Shown here piece after piece: positions 22,886 to 34,596 of a DNA stretch of 64,000 nucleotides. Under the pieces are notes generated by a model that was not told the DNA's origin, made no database searches, and was given only the letters and a program-made list of their open reading frames with translations. Every line of letters begins with the position of its first letter. The first letter of the stretch is position 1. A program made the position numbers and the translations under genes. This DNA is from Pyricularia pennisetigena (Eukaryota > Ascomycota > Sordariomycetes > Magnaporthales > Pyriculariaceae): contig NC_043741.1 in NCBI RefSeq assembly GCF_004337985.1, forward strand, positions 1,368,269 through 1,432,268, in the 5' to 3' direction.

Positions 22886-25800
22886 ATGAGACCACTTTGT
22901 CGGCGGCGTTCTGCGCGTCGACAACAGATGCCCGACCCGTTCTCTTCTCTTCTCACGTTATGCGCGCTCGCATCATTACCGACAGCAAACGCCGTCAACT
23001 TCAAACCCGCCCCCGATGCCAATCTCGACATCTCACAGTTGGGGCGTGTTGGCCTCGCGGGTGACTTTTCTGGACTGTCTCTTTACCAATTTGAGGGGCA
23101 ATCGGAAAGCCAGTTTAACGCAAATGGAAGCGAGTCACTACTCGCGCGGGCGCCCAATGGAGCGCTCGCCACCGTGGTCGGCACGGATGCGTCGATCAAC
23201 GCCATGTGTGCATTCGTGTTGAGCAATGGAGAAATGGCCGGAGTGGTCCTCGGCGGAAACTTCACTAGTATCGGTGCTCAAAAGTCGCCAGCAATCGCAA
23301 TCTTCAACCCGAACACTTCCCAGGCTACACCTTTGCCCGGGCTGGAAGGCCGAGTCGATGCCGTTTTGTGTGATCGAGAATCTAGCACAATTTACGTTGG
23401 CGGTACTTTCAGGGGTAACAGCTCAACGAATGCCATTACTTGGAAGAACAATCAGTGGACCGACCTTCCTTTTGGTGGGTTCAATGGCCAGGTGCGATCC
23501 ATTTCCAAAGCCTCAAACGGGCATATAATTTTCGGAGGAGACTTCACCGGGTTGGGGAATGGCAGCCTCCCTAGTCACCCTGACGGACAGGCAATCAACA
23601 TCGACAAGTCTACTATCACAGCAGGCTCCTCGTCTACGACCAACGGTTTCAGTGATCCCAGGAATATTGTATGCAAAGCGGCTGGGGCCAGTGGCGCGGG
23701 AAATACTTGGTTGCTCCAAGACAACACACCAGGATTTTGGCAGGCAAGCTTCAAGTTTGGCTTCCAGCCAACCAAGCTCCGTCTACGCAACACCCGCCAG
23801 GATGGCCGCGGCACCAGGACTTGGCGCTTCACTGCTCAACCTATTAACGGTATTATGAACTTTACATACATCGACCCAGCAACCGGAAGGAATGCATCCT
23901 GTACCAGCGAGTGTCCACTGAGCAACGACAGCAACCTCCAGTTTCAGGAGTTTCATTTTGTCAACGTGATTGGCATGAATGGGTTCCGCATTGACATTTC
24001 TCAATTCTACGGAAGAGGCGGTGGACTCGATGGGATCGAACTCTTCCAAGATGATATCTTCACCTACGCCATTAATGATTTCAACGAGCCGTCTTGTGCT
24101 GGAGCTACCAAGCCTTCAACTGCGACTGCCACGGGCCCCTTTTCGGTTTCAGCGTCTCTACAGAGTCAGTCTCAGTATCTGTCTGCACGGATCTCAAGCC
24201 CGGTCACATCCAACTCTGCGTCCGTTGTCTTCTCTCCCGACATCCGTGGCTCGGGTGACTTTTCTGTCAACATGTACACACCAGGTTGCATACCCGATAA
24301 CACCTGTGATACCAGAGGCCAGGTCAATGTAACCATCAACCCTCGGCCAGGTGTCACGCAGTCAGTCCAACTGTTCCAGACCAACAACTTCGAAAAATAT
24401 GATCAGATATTCTTTGGTCAGATGCAAACTACTGGTTCCTTCCGACCCACCATCACAATGACACCTCTCAACGGACAGTCTCTCGAAACCATGACGTTCG
24501 TTGCTCAGCGTGTTGGTTTTGTTCAGGTCAACTCTACGGGTGGTTTGAATGGGTTGTTTGACTGGAACCCAACAAAGACGACCATTGATGCTAACGAATT
24601 CGAGTCCTCTCCCTTCCACAAACTTGGCTCGTCTCTCGAGCCCTCGAGCACTGTTGTTGCACTAGCAGCTGCTGGGGATGTGACCTTTGTGGGTGGTAGT
24701 TTCAACGGCGACGGAGCCCGAAACATCGTTGGTGTCAGGTCCGGCAATAATGGTGGCGCTCAACCATTATCCGGCGGCCTCAACGGCCCCGTGGCGACCA
24801 TGGCTCTGACTGGCACTAAACTATATGTCGGCGGCAGCTTCTCCGCCACTCAGGACAACTCAGTCACCAACCTTAACAACGTGGCCCTTTTGGACACAGC
24901 CACTAGAACATGGACAGCTCTGGGCGGCGGAGTTGAGGGCAATGTCCGAAGCGCTGTTTTAATGACAATGAACATCACCGACACACCTGACGAGACAGTG
25001 GTCGCCTTCAGCGGCTCGTTCCGGCAGCTTCGGGCATTTGATCGCAACCCTGCAATACCTGTAAATGGGTTTGCCGTATGGGTGCCATCGAAGCGGAACT
25101 GGCTGAACAATCTCGATGGAGTGGAGGCTATCGACGGCCTTCTTTCGTCCTCGATTTTGGACGTACCTGGGGACGGCAATTTTTACGCCGGCACCGTGTC
25201 TTCGGCCTCACTTAGTGCACATGGAGCCGCAACTTTATTCGGCAACTCAGTCGGCCGGTTTCCTGCCAAGATAAAGTCCAGTGCGGCATCGTCCTCGGAA
25301 TCCAAGATCAGAAAACGAGACTCGTCCCTCAACAGTGGGTCATCTGGTGTAAATGCCGGCGCCTTTTACGGGAACGACGGCAGGAACATGACGATATTAG
25401 CAGGACACTTCACAGCAACGGCGACCGATGGCAACACTGTGCACAATATACTCATCATTGATGGTGGGGACAAGGACACTGTCACAGGCCTGGGCCAGCT
25501 CTCAGAGAACTCTACCTTTAGGGCAGTGGCGGTTCAAGGAGACACCCTTTTTGCGGGCGGCAACGTTACTGGGAACGTCAACGATGTAACTGTGAGCGGA
25601 CTGATCTCGTACAACTTGGCTAGCAAGACCTATAACACTCAACCGCCAGCACTTTCCGGAGGCAACTCCACGGTACATGCGATCGTCGCTCGTCCCGAGT
25701 CTTCAGACATATATGTCGGAGGGTCCTTCACTTTGGCAGGTTCTCTGGGATGTCCGGGTGTCTGCTACTACAGTGCTTCATCAGGAGTCTGGAATCGACC

Positions 25801-26667
25801 AGGGTCCAACCTCGAAGGATCAGTCCACAGTATGCTGTGGATGAGCAACTCGATGCTCGTGGCTGGTGGGAACATCACAATCAACGATACAATCAAGACG
25901 AACCTGGCCCGGTACAACACTGGTTCTAGCAGCTGGGACACATTTCCTGGAGCCGATCAGCTTCCCGGTCCGGTGGAGGTCTTGACGCCAGCATCAAGAG
26001 ATGGCAATCAAATTTGGGCTTCTGGAACATCGACCACGAACGGCTCGGTTTATATCATGAAGTACGACGGGTCAAGGTGGCTCGAAGCACCGCCTCTGGG
26101 TTCCGGATCTGTTGTTCGCAGTCTCCAAGTGTTCACATTGACCTCGGACCACGACGGCACCGAGATCGTCTCATCCAATCAGGCACTCATGCTCACTGGA
26201 TCCATCAGGATTCCCAACTTTGGATCCGCATCGGCTGCTCTCTTTGATGGAACATCCTACCGAGCCTACGCCCTTACCACCTCGAGTGATCGCACTCCAG
26301 GCTCAATCTCTCGCGTCTTTGTGGAGAAGTCCCAATTCTTCACTTCAAGCGGTAAGTCAGCTTTCGTGTTTTGTTCTCCCTGCAATGCTCATCTCTTTGT
26401 GACCCGTGCTAACGAATGGTTCTGTTCACAGAGGGTGGGCGTCTTCCCTTGGTTGCCATTGTATTGATCGGCCTCGGCATTTCCCTGGTGCTCATGCTTC
26501 TCATCGTCCTCGCTGGTCTCTTCATGGACCGTCTTAGAAAGAAGCGCGAGGGTTACGTACCGGCACCTACCTCCATGTATGACAGAGGAAGTGGGATCCA
26601 AAGGATCCCGCCGGGAGAATTGCTTTCGAGTCTAAACCAAGGCCGACCTGGTGCGCCAACAATATGA
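22886..26667 (+). CDS. RAX2 cortical polarity protein (2 exons)
   Basis: Exons 22886-26351 and 26432-26667 give 1233 residues, or 1219 from the second ATG at 22928, very close to yeast Rax2 (about 1220). The second ATG leaves a better signal peptide (MPDPFSSLLTLCALASLPTA) and may be the true start. The ectodomain is a long run of propeller-like repeats with GGxF motifs (VVLGGNFTS, IYVGGTF, IIFGGDFTG, LYVGGSFS, IYVGGSFTL). The 80-nt intron (GTAAGT, GCTAACG branch, CACAG) separates it from a last exon with one strong membrane helix (LVAIVLIGLGISLVLMLLIV) and a short basic cytoplasmic tail. Rax2 is a plasma-membrane landmark for bud sites and hyphal polarity. It is convergent with the deacetylase gene. 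Confidence 0.95.
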
Positions 26668-28185
26668 CGCACATAGGGAGACAGCTCGGTGCACACGATG
26701 GATGTCGTGAGTTCACGGCTATACACTTTGGGGGCCTGCAGCGTTCTGCGGGCATATGCATTTCGAGCGAAGCTTTCCATTAAAACCATTTCGTGGCAAG
26801 CCACCGATCTCGGTCCCCGTGGCTTTCTCGTTGATGCGGAAGCGCTAAGCTTCAGGCATAGAGGAAATAGCGTTGAGTTTTCCGGTCGTTGAGTTTGTGG
26901 CCCTACTTTGATACCCCCCTCTGGCTCAAATAATGAGTCAGCTGGACCTTTTTCAGGGCAGCACAATGCACAATCGCAGGCAGTCATCAGGAGTTGAGGC
27001 TTGGCTTGGACAGTATTGAACCTGTTCCATTTTGCCAGTCTATGCATACAGAGCATTGTACTTTTGTTCTCTTCTTTCTTTCTTTTTTCTTCTTTTCCCA
27101 TTTCTACTACGACTCACGACCATGTATGTCGGTAATGTTTACCTGTCTATTTTTGGCCCCAAAAACGGCCGCCATATACAAAAGACACACTCTTCGCCAG
27201 CCGACTGTTTTTTTTTTTCTTCTTTGTCACCTCAACCTTTCACACTTACATATGCGATGTACATTAACCTTCATACAACCGACTTCTTGCCCTGGGTGAT
27301 CCCTCCGGCTTACTTTTCCGTTACCTCCTGGTTCCGGCTACCTGCAACTTTTGTTGCGGAGCTGACCAATACCATTGTCATAGTTCTTTTTTCCCCCTTT
27401 CTTGAACCCCATTTCTTCTGTTTCTTGTCTCGTCACGGAATATAGCCGGCGGCGATTCACTGGGCTGCGCTGTGGTCTATTTCATTTGTCATGAGAGCGC
27501 AAAGGGCTGAACTGTTCGATGTTGTTGCGGAGGATCGCTGAGCGTTACATACGACGCTTGCGTGGGGAAAGAAAGGGAATGAACAAGCCAATTGTCGAGA
27601 AGTACCGAAGCTGTTTTGGGTTTCTTCATTTTGACAAGCCGCAGTTGTGGATGAATCCTCGAACCTGGCAATAGATCGGACCTCACATCAAAATTGAGGT
27701 GGGAAGGTAGATAGATATCAATAATGGGACAGACCAGCAGTCTCTTTAAACTTTTATTGGAAGCGGTTTAGAGTTTCACAGTATCACTACCAAGCCTCGA
27801 CTTCTAGACTAGCAAGCTGTCGAATGCTGATCAACGGCATGTTTTCTTTTGGTAATGCTCAATAGGAATCAAATATATTGGATTTCATCCAAACATTGCC
27901 AGCAAAATAGGCACTTAAAGGTTGCGGGATATGATTGTATTGACTGGATCATGCTCGTTCGCTACATGGGTTCCAAATACGACGAGGTGCGACGTCACCA
28001 TTAAAACACGACTTGGCAAGGTTCAGATGGATGTATGTGCAGGTGGTATCAATCATTAATAGTAATTTATACAGTCATGCTGCTCGCCAAGAGGTAGATA
28101 TATACACATAAAGCGAATGAAAAGAAAAAAAGAAAGCTCGTTAAATTGCACACGCCGCTCCATGGGCGGGCGGGCGGGGGCCTCC
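26668..28185. other. convergent intergenic region
   Basis: The 3' ends of RAX2 and of the minus-strand deacetylase face each other here. The segment 27050-27430 is T-rich, and a 137-codon frame through it is only pyrimidine-rich low complexity. No other gene is seen. Confidence 0.55.
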
Positions 28186-29031
28186 TCACGTCTCCCCGAG
28201 AACCTCTTCTGCCTCGAGGAGCAACTCCGTGACGGTGACGAACCTGTAGCCTCGCCTCTTGGCCTCTGGCAAGACCTTGGACAGCATCGGCACGGTCCAG
28301 CTCCGCCGGTCGTGACAGATGATGATCCTCCCTGGCTTCAGCATGCTGAGTATGTGCCTCGCGTTCAGACGCCAGTTGGTGATCTGCGCGTCGTGTGGGT
28401 ATATGCTGCCCAGGACCAGGCGGTAGCCCAGGCGGGCGACCAGCTTGCGCATCGAGTCGGTGAAGAAGCCGGAGCCTGGGCGGTAGTACTGGTATCGTGG
28501 GGTATTCGTTGTGGTCGTGCTCGTCGTGTCGGAGTCGGCGTAGGCGTCGCGCAGCAGCTCCTGGACGTGCAGGATCTGTTCCTCGAGCTCGGCCGGGTTC
28601 AGGGAGCGGGCGGCCTCGTCGTGCATTGCGTGGTTGCCGAGCTCGTGGCCCTCGCGCACAATCTGCCGGAGCACCTCCCTCCGCCGCCCGCCGTCCTCCT
28701 CGACCTGGCCGCCGATGATGAAGAAGGTGGCCCGGGCGCCGTGCTCCCGCAGCAGGCGCAGGATCTCGGGCGTCTGGTCCGACGGCGCGTCGTCAATGGT
28801 CAGGGCCACGACGCGGCGGTCCGCCGGCAGCCCGTCCACCTGCCACAGCACGTCCGGCCACCGCCGCGCCAGGTGCCGCAGCAGGATCGTCGGGGGCTTA
28901 TACACGGCGTACACGGGCACCAGGACCACGAGCGCCAGCAGCGCGAGGAGCCAGAGCGTGGCCATGCGGCGGCGGCGGGCGCGGCGGCGGAGCTTGGTCG
29001 GGAGGCGGCAGATGTTGGTGAGGGTGAGCAT
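28186..29031 (-). CDS. NodB-type polysaccharide deacetylase
   Basis: An intronless, GC-rich gene of 281 residues. An Arg-rich N-terminus (14-22) precedes one membrane helix (about 24-43), giving a type II or anchor topology; M23 at 28965 is an alternative start. The NodB domain spans about 74-275. Motif 1 is TIDDAPS (D80, D81), motif 2 is GNHAMHDE (H134, H137), motif 3 is YYRPGSGFF and motif 5 is IIICHD (H240). Such enzymes remove N-acetyl groups from chitin-like or other cell-surface polysaccharides. Motif 2 is H-x2-H rather than the usual H-x3-H. The exact substrate is not inferable. A longer opposite-strand frame (28117-29298) is a GC-driven shadow. Confidence 0.87.
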   Translation of the reverse strand: MLTLTNICRLPTKLRRRARRRRMATLWLLALLALVVLVPVYAVYKPPTILLRHLARRWPDVLWQVDGLPADRRVVALTIDDAPSDQTPEILRLLREHGARATFFIIGGQVEEDGGRRREVLRQIVREGHELGNHAMHDEAARSLNPAELEEQILHVQELLRDAYADSDTTSTTTTNTPRYQYYRPGSGFFTDSMRKLVARLGYRLVLGSIYPHDAQITNWRLNARHILSMLKPGRIIICHDRRSWTVPMLSKVLPEAKRRGYRFVTVTELLLEAEEVLGET

Positions 29032-30381
29032 TGCCCCTTTTCTGTTTCGGTCGGCTTTTCTTTCTTTCTTTCTTTCGTTTGCTGCTCCTTTTTAAGAGGG
29101 TCGGTACTGGGTTGTTCTGTTTGTCGTTATTTGGGGCTCTTGGTGGGATCTTGTACGGCGGCTATCATCCTTTCGCAATTCGTGTGGGTCTCGGCTTCAA
29201 AGCGCATTTTGACCCGCGTGTACGGTCGCGAGGGAGATCATGGCTTGGGGTCGGTTGTTGGAAATAGAGACGGGGGGGCTCTGTTGGCAATTGTGTAGCC
29301 CTTGTTTTTTTTTTTTGTTTTTTTTTTCTCTCTCTTGATGCCCCTTGCTGCTGCAAAGGAGGGTAGGCAGAGCCTCAGCCAGGGATTGACAGCAGCACGC
29401 ACCAACTGTCTCCTTGATTAATTGTGGACCTGATCTCTTCTGGCGAACCTATTGTGGATCCCAATCAGATAAAGTACTTGGATACATGCAAGTCAGATAT
29501 TTCTGGGGTGCTCTGCTTACCAAACAAAACCCGCTAGCCAAGCTGACTGAAGCAAAGTCGAGATTCTGGGCTTACTCAAAGGCCTGCCGCGTACCTACCT
29601 ATTGATTGCCACCATTTTCCCATGTGCTTGATTGAACCATGTACCTCGTGTGGGATGGGGCAGTCAATGATTGATTATCGGCTCGGCTCGATATGCAATG
29701 AAACCAAAATCGACTCCTAACCCTGATCCAATCAGCGATTCGGTCCATGACGTAAGCATAAACGCATCGGCTCGACTCCATAATCACTCCTCAAATTCCC
29801 AAAGAGCCCAGGCAATTGATTGATTACTCAAAATTCATGCCAATGAATGTCATCCCATATGGCATTCTGAGCCGGCCTGAGACTTACCCCAAACAAACAT
29901 GAAGGCATTCTTAGTTCTCACAGTGATGGCAGCTAGGTAAGCCTCCGCCTCACGACTGTCACTTGCTTTTAGTCTTGACGGAGGCTGGCTGCCTTGGCCG
30001 CAAAAAAGTTCAGCCGATCGAGGGAGTTTGCATCCGTTCGCGTCAAAACTGCCCTACACCCCTTGGGAACCAGCGATAAACCCTGAGCGCCAGGCAGACT
30101 GCATGGAACCGGCCGTGCCCGGTCCATTCGCGGTCTTTCGGGTGTCTCTGAAGCGTTACAAGTCGGCTCCCACGACTAGCTACTGGGGAAAAAAAAAACA
30201 AAAAAACAAAGAGCTGCTTGACACATTCAATAAATTTGTCAGTGCCTTATCAGCGTGCCGTGCTACAGTGCAACCTGGCTGGAACAGAAGAAAGGTGCAA
30301 CAGACTGTGTGGGCCACCACACTAAAGCCGTCTACCCTTCTTGAGTACTTTTAGGCGGCACTTGGTTACACTACTGCGCAC
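29032..30381. promoter_or_regulatory. divergent intergenic region between deacetylase and cation channel
   Basis: The deacetylase and YVC1 genes point away from each other. Several CCAAT/ATTGG-type elements (for example CCAATCAG at about 29463 and 29728) and GATTGATTG runs are present, plus one ACCT run at 29591-29600. No gene is seen. Confidence 0.4.
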
Positions 30382-30405
30382 ATGCAGAGGCAAAATATTT
30401 CTTAG
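30382..30405 (+). promoter_or_regulatory. seven-codon uORF upstream of YVC1
   Basis: ATG CAG AGG CAA AAT ATT TCT TAG ends 24 nt before the YVC1 start codon. That is close enough that it must affect initiation if it is inside the transcript. Confidence 0.4.
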
Positions 30406-30429
30406 TAAAAAGACCTACCCCTCTCAACC

Positions 30430-32876
30430 ATGACGGACAGCATCAACAGGTCAACCTTGTCGTTGGTGCAATCGCCCGAGGAGACAAGACCGCTGCTCCC
30501 TAGGAGGGTTGTCGCCCACGAGACAGACTCAGAGCCGCTCTTCTCCTGCGTCACCAATATGCATCATGATCTCCCCGTATATACCAACATTCATCGCATT
30601 CGCCGCGACATTGTCTCCATTGTTGAGGATTATCTCAGCATCGAGCAGCTACGAGACGTGCGCATCAACGTGTCTGTGGTGCGGCCCTTGGTAGATAAGC
30701 TCTATGAACTAGATGACATTTCGATTGGTGAGTGGCACCATGACCGTCTTGTGGCTGCAGTTTTGAAGCTATGCTAACCTTGCTGCTGCTGCTGCTGCTG
30801 CTTGCTATAACTACTACTAAACAGTCTATTGTTTGCTGGTGAATCGGGTTCAATTCTTGTACGAACAATCCCACTTGAACAACCGCCAGAATGTCAACTA
30901 TGCCCGTGCCACTCTGTGTGAGCTGGTCGCCACTAGAATTTTGCGGCGTTTCAATGAAGACAATCCAGGCACCGAGGGGCTCCTGGTATTGGCGCATATT
31001 CTCATCGCGGGCTTTCACCCCTTCCAGAATGCACCAGAGGAAATATGGCGCTCGGAACATCTTACTCATGACCGAATGCACTATCGAACGTTGCCGGCGC
31101 TCGAGGTTGCCATCGTTGGCGAGAGCAAGATCTTTCTGAGCTCAACTTCGTGCCAGAAGGTGTATGTCTGGTCCAAGGTCCCCACGGGCTTTAAAATCCC
31201 TGGCTCCTAGGCCTGCTCGTATTTGTCGGTTCTGGCTTCTGCTAACAAGAACTCGCAGAATCGATGCCATCTACACAGGCAGAATCATCTATACGCCTTC
31301 CAGCTTCCTGAACATCATTCCGGATCGCTACAAGCAGAAACCAATCTCTTTATACGACCCTCGGACAGCCCCTCTGCTTAACCAGTACAGGCTCATTGTT
31401 CCCCGCACACGTAATATCCTTGAGCTCATTCAGTTCATCATTCTTCTGTCTCTCTACCTTGCTTTTATGGCCGAGCGGGATGCCAGCAGGGTCAGTGGCG
31501 TCGAAATCTGCTTCGCTGTGTACGCTTTCGGTTGGGTTCTGGACAATTTCGCTACGATTCTCGAGCACGGCTGGCAGGTCTATACTCAGAACCTTTGGTC
31601 TTTCCTGGATGTCATATTCTCGGTCATATACTGGGGCTACCTGATCGTGCGGCTCTACGGCCTCCACATGGGGCTAAAGAACCCTGGACAGCAGGCGCTC
31701 GATGTCCTAGCCATGGGGGCCCCGGTTCTCATTCCGCGCATTGCCTTCAACCTGCTATCCGACAATCTTCTCTTCGTCTCGCTTCGGGCCATGATGTCTG
31801 ATTTCACCTTACTCACAGCTATTGCTGCTTGGTGCTTTGGCGGCTTCTTACTTTCACTTCTCTGGCTGGGTGAAGGACAGCATAACTCCATCACAATCGG
31901 GAAGTGGATGTTGTGGATTTGGTTTGGACTAGATGGGACGGGGATTTCAAAGTCGGTCGAGTTCCATTGGCTTTTGGGACCGACTTTGATGATTGCCTTC
32001 ACCTTCCTGGGCAACACCCTTTTTTTGACAATTTTGGTCTCGATGCTGTCCCACACCTTTAGCACCATTGTGCAAAATGCGACGGCCGAAATTCAGTACC
32101 GGCATGCCGTCCTTACTCTGGAAGGCGTCAAGGCTGACGCCATATTCGCGTATCAGCCGCCATTCAACATCTTGGCGCTGCTCGTCCTGGTGCCGCTCAA
32201 GTTTCTCGTCTCGCCCCGCTGGTTTCACAAGATCCACGTCGCGAGCGTGCGTACCCTGAATCTTCCTCTGCTCCTGATAATCGCATTGGCGGAGAGACTG
32301 TATCTTTGGCCAAACGAGTACCTCAGTGCGTCGGAATCGCAAAGGCCCAGTAGCACCGGTACTGGGGTGAATAGGAGCACAGAGTTTAGCGGCAGGCAAT
32401 GGGAGTGGCCTTGGGAGAGCTGGCACATCACGGCACACGGCGATATTCAGGATGTGTTCGAGGTGCCGCCGCCAGATAGCGTCCTGGAGGACATTGCAGT
32501 CGATGACGATATGACGCGACATCTGATCCGCCGACAGTTTACGCGCTCTGTTAGCCATACGAATGGTGGTCCTGTCCAAAACCTTGCACCAAGAAATTCT
32601 TCTGCCGAAGGATCCTCACAGCAGCCAGAGGACAGCAACAGACGGCGGTCGCCAAAGCCGTCTGGCCGAAGGGACAGCATCACGCCGTTCCCGTCGTTGG
32701 TCCAGCAGCTGCGAGGAGCCATTTCAGAATCTGACGAGATGACCGAGATAACAAGCCGCCTGGACTCGCTTGAAGAATCCATTGGGAGAATTGAAGGCAT
32801 GCTCACGAAACTCACTGGGGGTGCTACTGATAGTGACAGCGACACAGCAGTCCCAGCCGCCAGCCGAAGACGGTGA
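30430..32876 (+). CDS. YVC1-like TRP-type cation channel (3 exons)
   Basis: Exons 30430-30727, 30825-31161 and 31259-32876 give 750 residues. Both introns are 97 nt; the first contains a TGC repeat and the second a GCTAACA branch. A cytoplasmic N-terminal region (about 1-235, with LPVYTNIHRIRRDIVSIVED) precedes a membrane block with six or more helices (for example LELIQFIILLSLYLAF, LWSFLDVIFSVIYWGYLIV and GPTLMIAFTFLGNTLFLTI). The pore-type segment lies before the last core helix. The C-terminus is Ser-rich with a short coiled coil (SLEESIGRIEGMLTKL). This is the fungal vacuolar, receptor- or stretch-activated Ca2+-permeable channel family. It probably releases vacuolar Ca2+ under osmotic stress. 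Confidence 0.85.
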
Positions 32877-33432
32877 AATGTGAGATCCAGCTGAAAGATC
32901 ATGAGGCATAAATTTCGCAAAAGAGCGAAATGTGGAAGGGAATACACGGCACCTTCTACACGTGTCGGGCAGTGCTAAAGTGTAGCATCATTATTGGACA
33001 TGAAAGGTAGGACAGCTGATGAGTGCATCATGGGCAACCTTTTTGGGGCGGTCGCAATAAACGTTTCTCTACCAAAGTAAGATATAGAGCCTAGAATGCA
33101 AAACGAGAAGTATAGAAATAAGAAAACAAATTTAAAAACAGATATGGCACCCGTTTGGATCAAAGTAGACATGCAGAGAACAAGAGAGTAAAGTCGGATG
33201 TTTGTTGGTCACCTCATTGGTGCTTGCTGGCACAATCAACTGGATTCAATGTAATTGTCTACTCACTTGCCTGCTACTTTTCAGGAATAAAACAAAAGGG
33301 ACTGACTGCCTTTACATGTTTTCAGCCCAAGAAAGCTAACCTATCGATCAAACCGAACGAAAAGAAGTCAACCCAGAAAGCAAAACAAAAGAAAAAACCG
33401 ACAGTAAAGGAAAAGGGCATACGAGTTACAAA
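32877..33432. other. intergenic
   Basis: The 3' flank of YVC1 and the promoter of the small cysteine-rich gene. The last 90 bases before the start are A-rich, as is usual for fungal leaders. Nothing else is seen. Confidence 0.5.
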
Positions 33433-33729
33433 ATGTGCCAGGCAGCAATGTTCAAAGACCCGTCGTGCAAGTGCCAGTGGATGGCCATCGTGCAGCCGTG
33501 CTGGCCCGGGTTCGGCTTCAACAACTGCCCTACCTTTTTCAACGGCACCACCAAGGAGGCGCCGCCGTTCATCAAGGCGACCAAGATCTGCTGCCCGAAG
33601 CACGACCTGGTCGGCTTGTACGACCGCAACCTGATCCGCATGGTGGTCAAGGTGGAGAAGGGGCTGCGATGGGGGATGGGACCGGACGAGAGGGATCCGG
33701 GGGTCGATATCAAATGCGCCGTCATGTAG
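33433..33729 (+). CDS. small cysteine-rich protein with C-terminal CAAX box
   Basis: A single-exon 98-residue protein starting in a good context (ACAAAATG). It has no signal peptide or membrane helix. Eight cysteines precede the last one: MCQAAMFKDPSCKCQW at the start, then QPCWPGFGFNNC, and KICCPKHDLVGLYDRN in the middle. A conserved-looking GMGPDERDPGVD segment precedes the final KCAVM. The last four residues C-A-V-M fit a CAAX farnesylation motif (Met favours farnesyltransferase), so the mature protein could be membrane-anchored from the cytosol. It resembles small conserved ascomycete proteins of unknown function known to the annotator only by pattern; no function is assigned. Confidence 0.75.
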   Translation: MCQAAMFKDPSCKCQWMAIVQPCWPGFGFNNCPTFFNGTTKEAPPFIKATKICCPKHDLVGLYDRNLIRMVVKVEKGLRWGMGPDERDPGVDIKCAVM

Positions 33730-34596
33730 CGCGCGCGCGGGCGGGCGGGCGGCGGGGAAGAAGAGAGTTCCCGAGGAAGGTGGTGGGAGGTGAAGAACGA
33801 AAAGAAGAAAAAAAAAAAAAAAGGCTCATGGGCGGGGAGGTTTTCGACTACCACGTACAAAAACCATCTTGCTGTCATCGGATTTACGGTCCATGCTGAC
33901 TGGCTGGGGTTGAATATTACAGTTTGAAAAGGAAAGGCCAGACGACAAGACATGGGAGGCTGTCCTTGCCCTGCATACTTTTTTTTTTTTTTTCAGGGAA
34001 ACTTCAGGCGAGGGAGAAAAAAAAAAAAAAACAGGAATTTTTGCACAAGGGGAACACTGCTTTTGGTGTCGTTGTGAAGGGGATTTGTCTTCTTATTCCC
34101 CTCTCATAAAGGCTAACATGAGGCGACGGGTTGATTGATTGATTGCAGCTGAAGTGGATTTTGGTCAGACCCGGCATTCAGTTTTCTTTCCGATTGACTA
34201 CAGGGCAGTACCGTAGCACATCCAGAACAGGGGGTTAATTGGGCATGGATCCGTGTTGTTGGACAGCAGCGGGCCGTGTGGATGGGACTGGACGTGTGGG
34301 GTAGTTACGCATCACGTCACATTCACAGACTGAAGTTTCCATTTGCTGCGGAGCTTTTGGGGATCTTGAGCTCAACAAAGATACAAGAGGTCTCTTGACC
34401 AATACTGTTGTATTTAAAGCAACTGTTCTCTTCAACCTCTAGTTTCAATACCTTTGTTTTGCGCGCAACAAGCCAACGATTTTATTGATCATCTCTAGGG
34501 TCGTAACTATTACCGCCACGGCCGTTGTCATACCGCTTTCTTCCTCATCAGTGTACTCGTGCACACACAACCAAAACCCTGCAAATCAGCGAAAAA
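33730..34596. other. intergenic
   Basis: It contains an A16 run near 33808, a T15 followed by CAG (33979-33996), an A14 run near 34017 and a TTGATTGATTGATTG repeat at 34130-34145. The right part is the leader of the questin-oxidase-like gene. No gene is seen. Confidence 0.5.

Noticed and set aside
27032..27445. 137-codon plus-strand frame downstream of RAX2
   Set aside because: Pyrimidine-rich sequence giving F/S/L runs, no domain, in the 3' flank.
28117..29298. 393-codon plus-strand frame opposite the deacetylase
   Set aside because: Longer than the real gene but without any domain; it is a GC-driven shadow of the minus-strand NodB gene, whose catalytic motifs are all in the other frame.
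34525..34596. Upstream ATG for the questin-oxidase-like gene
   Set aside because: The extra 24 residues do not resemble the family; the ATG at 34597 has a good A-rich context.
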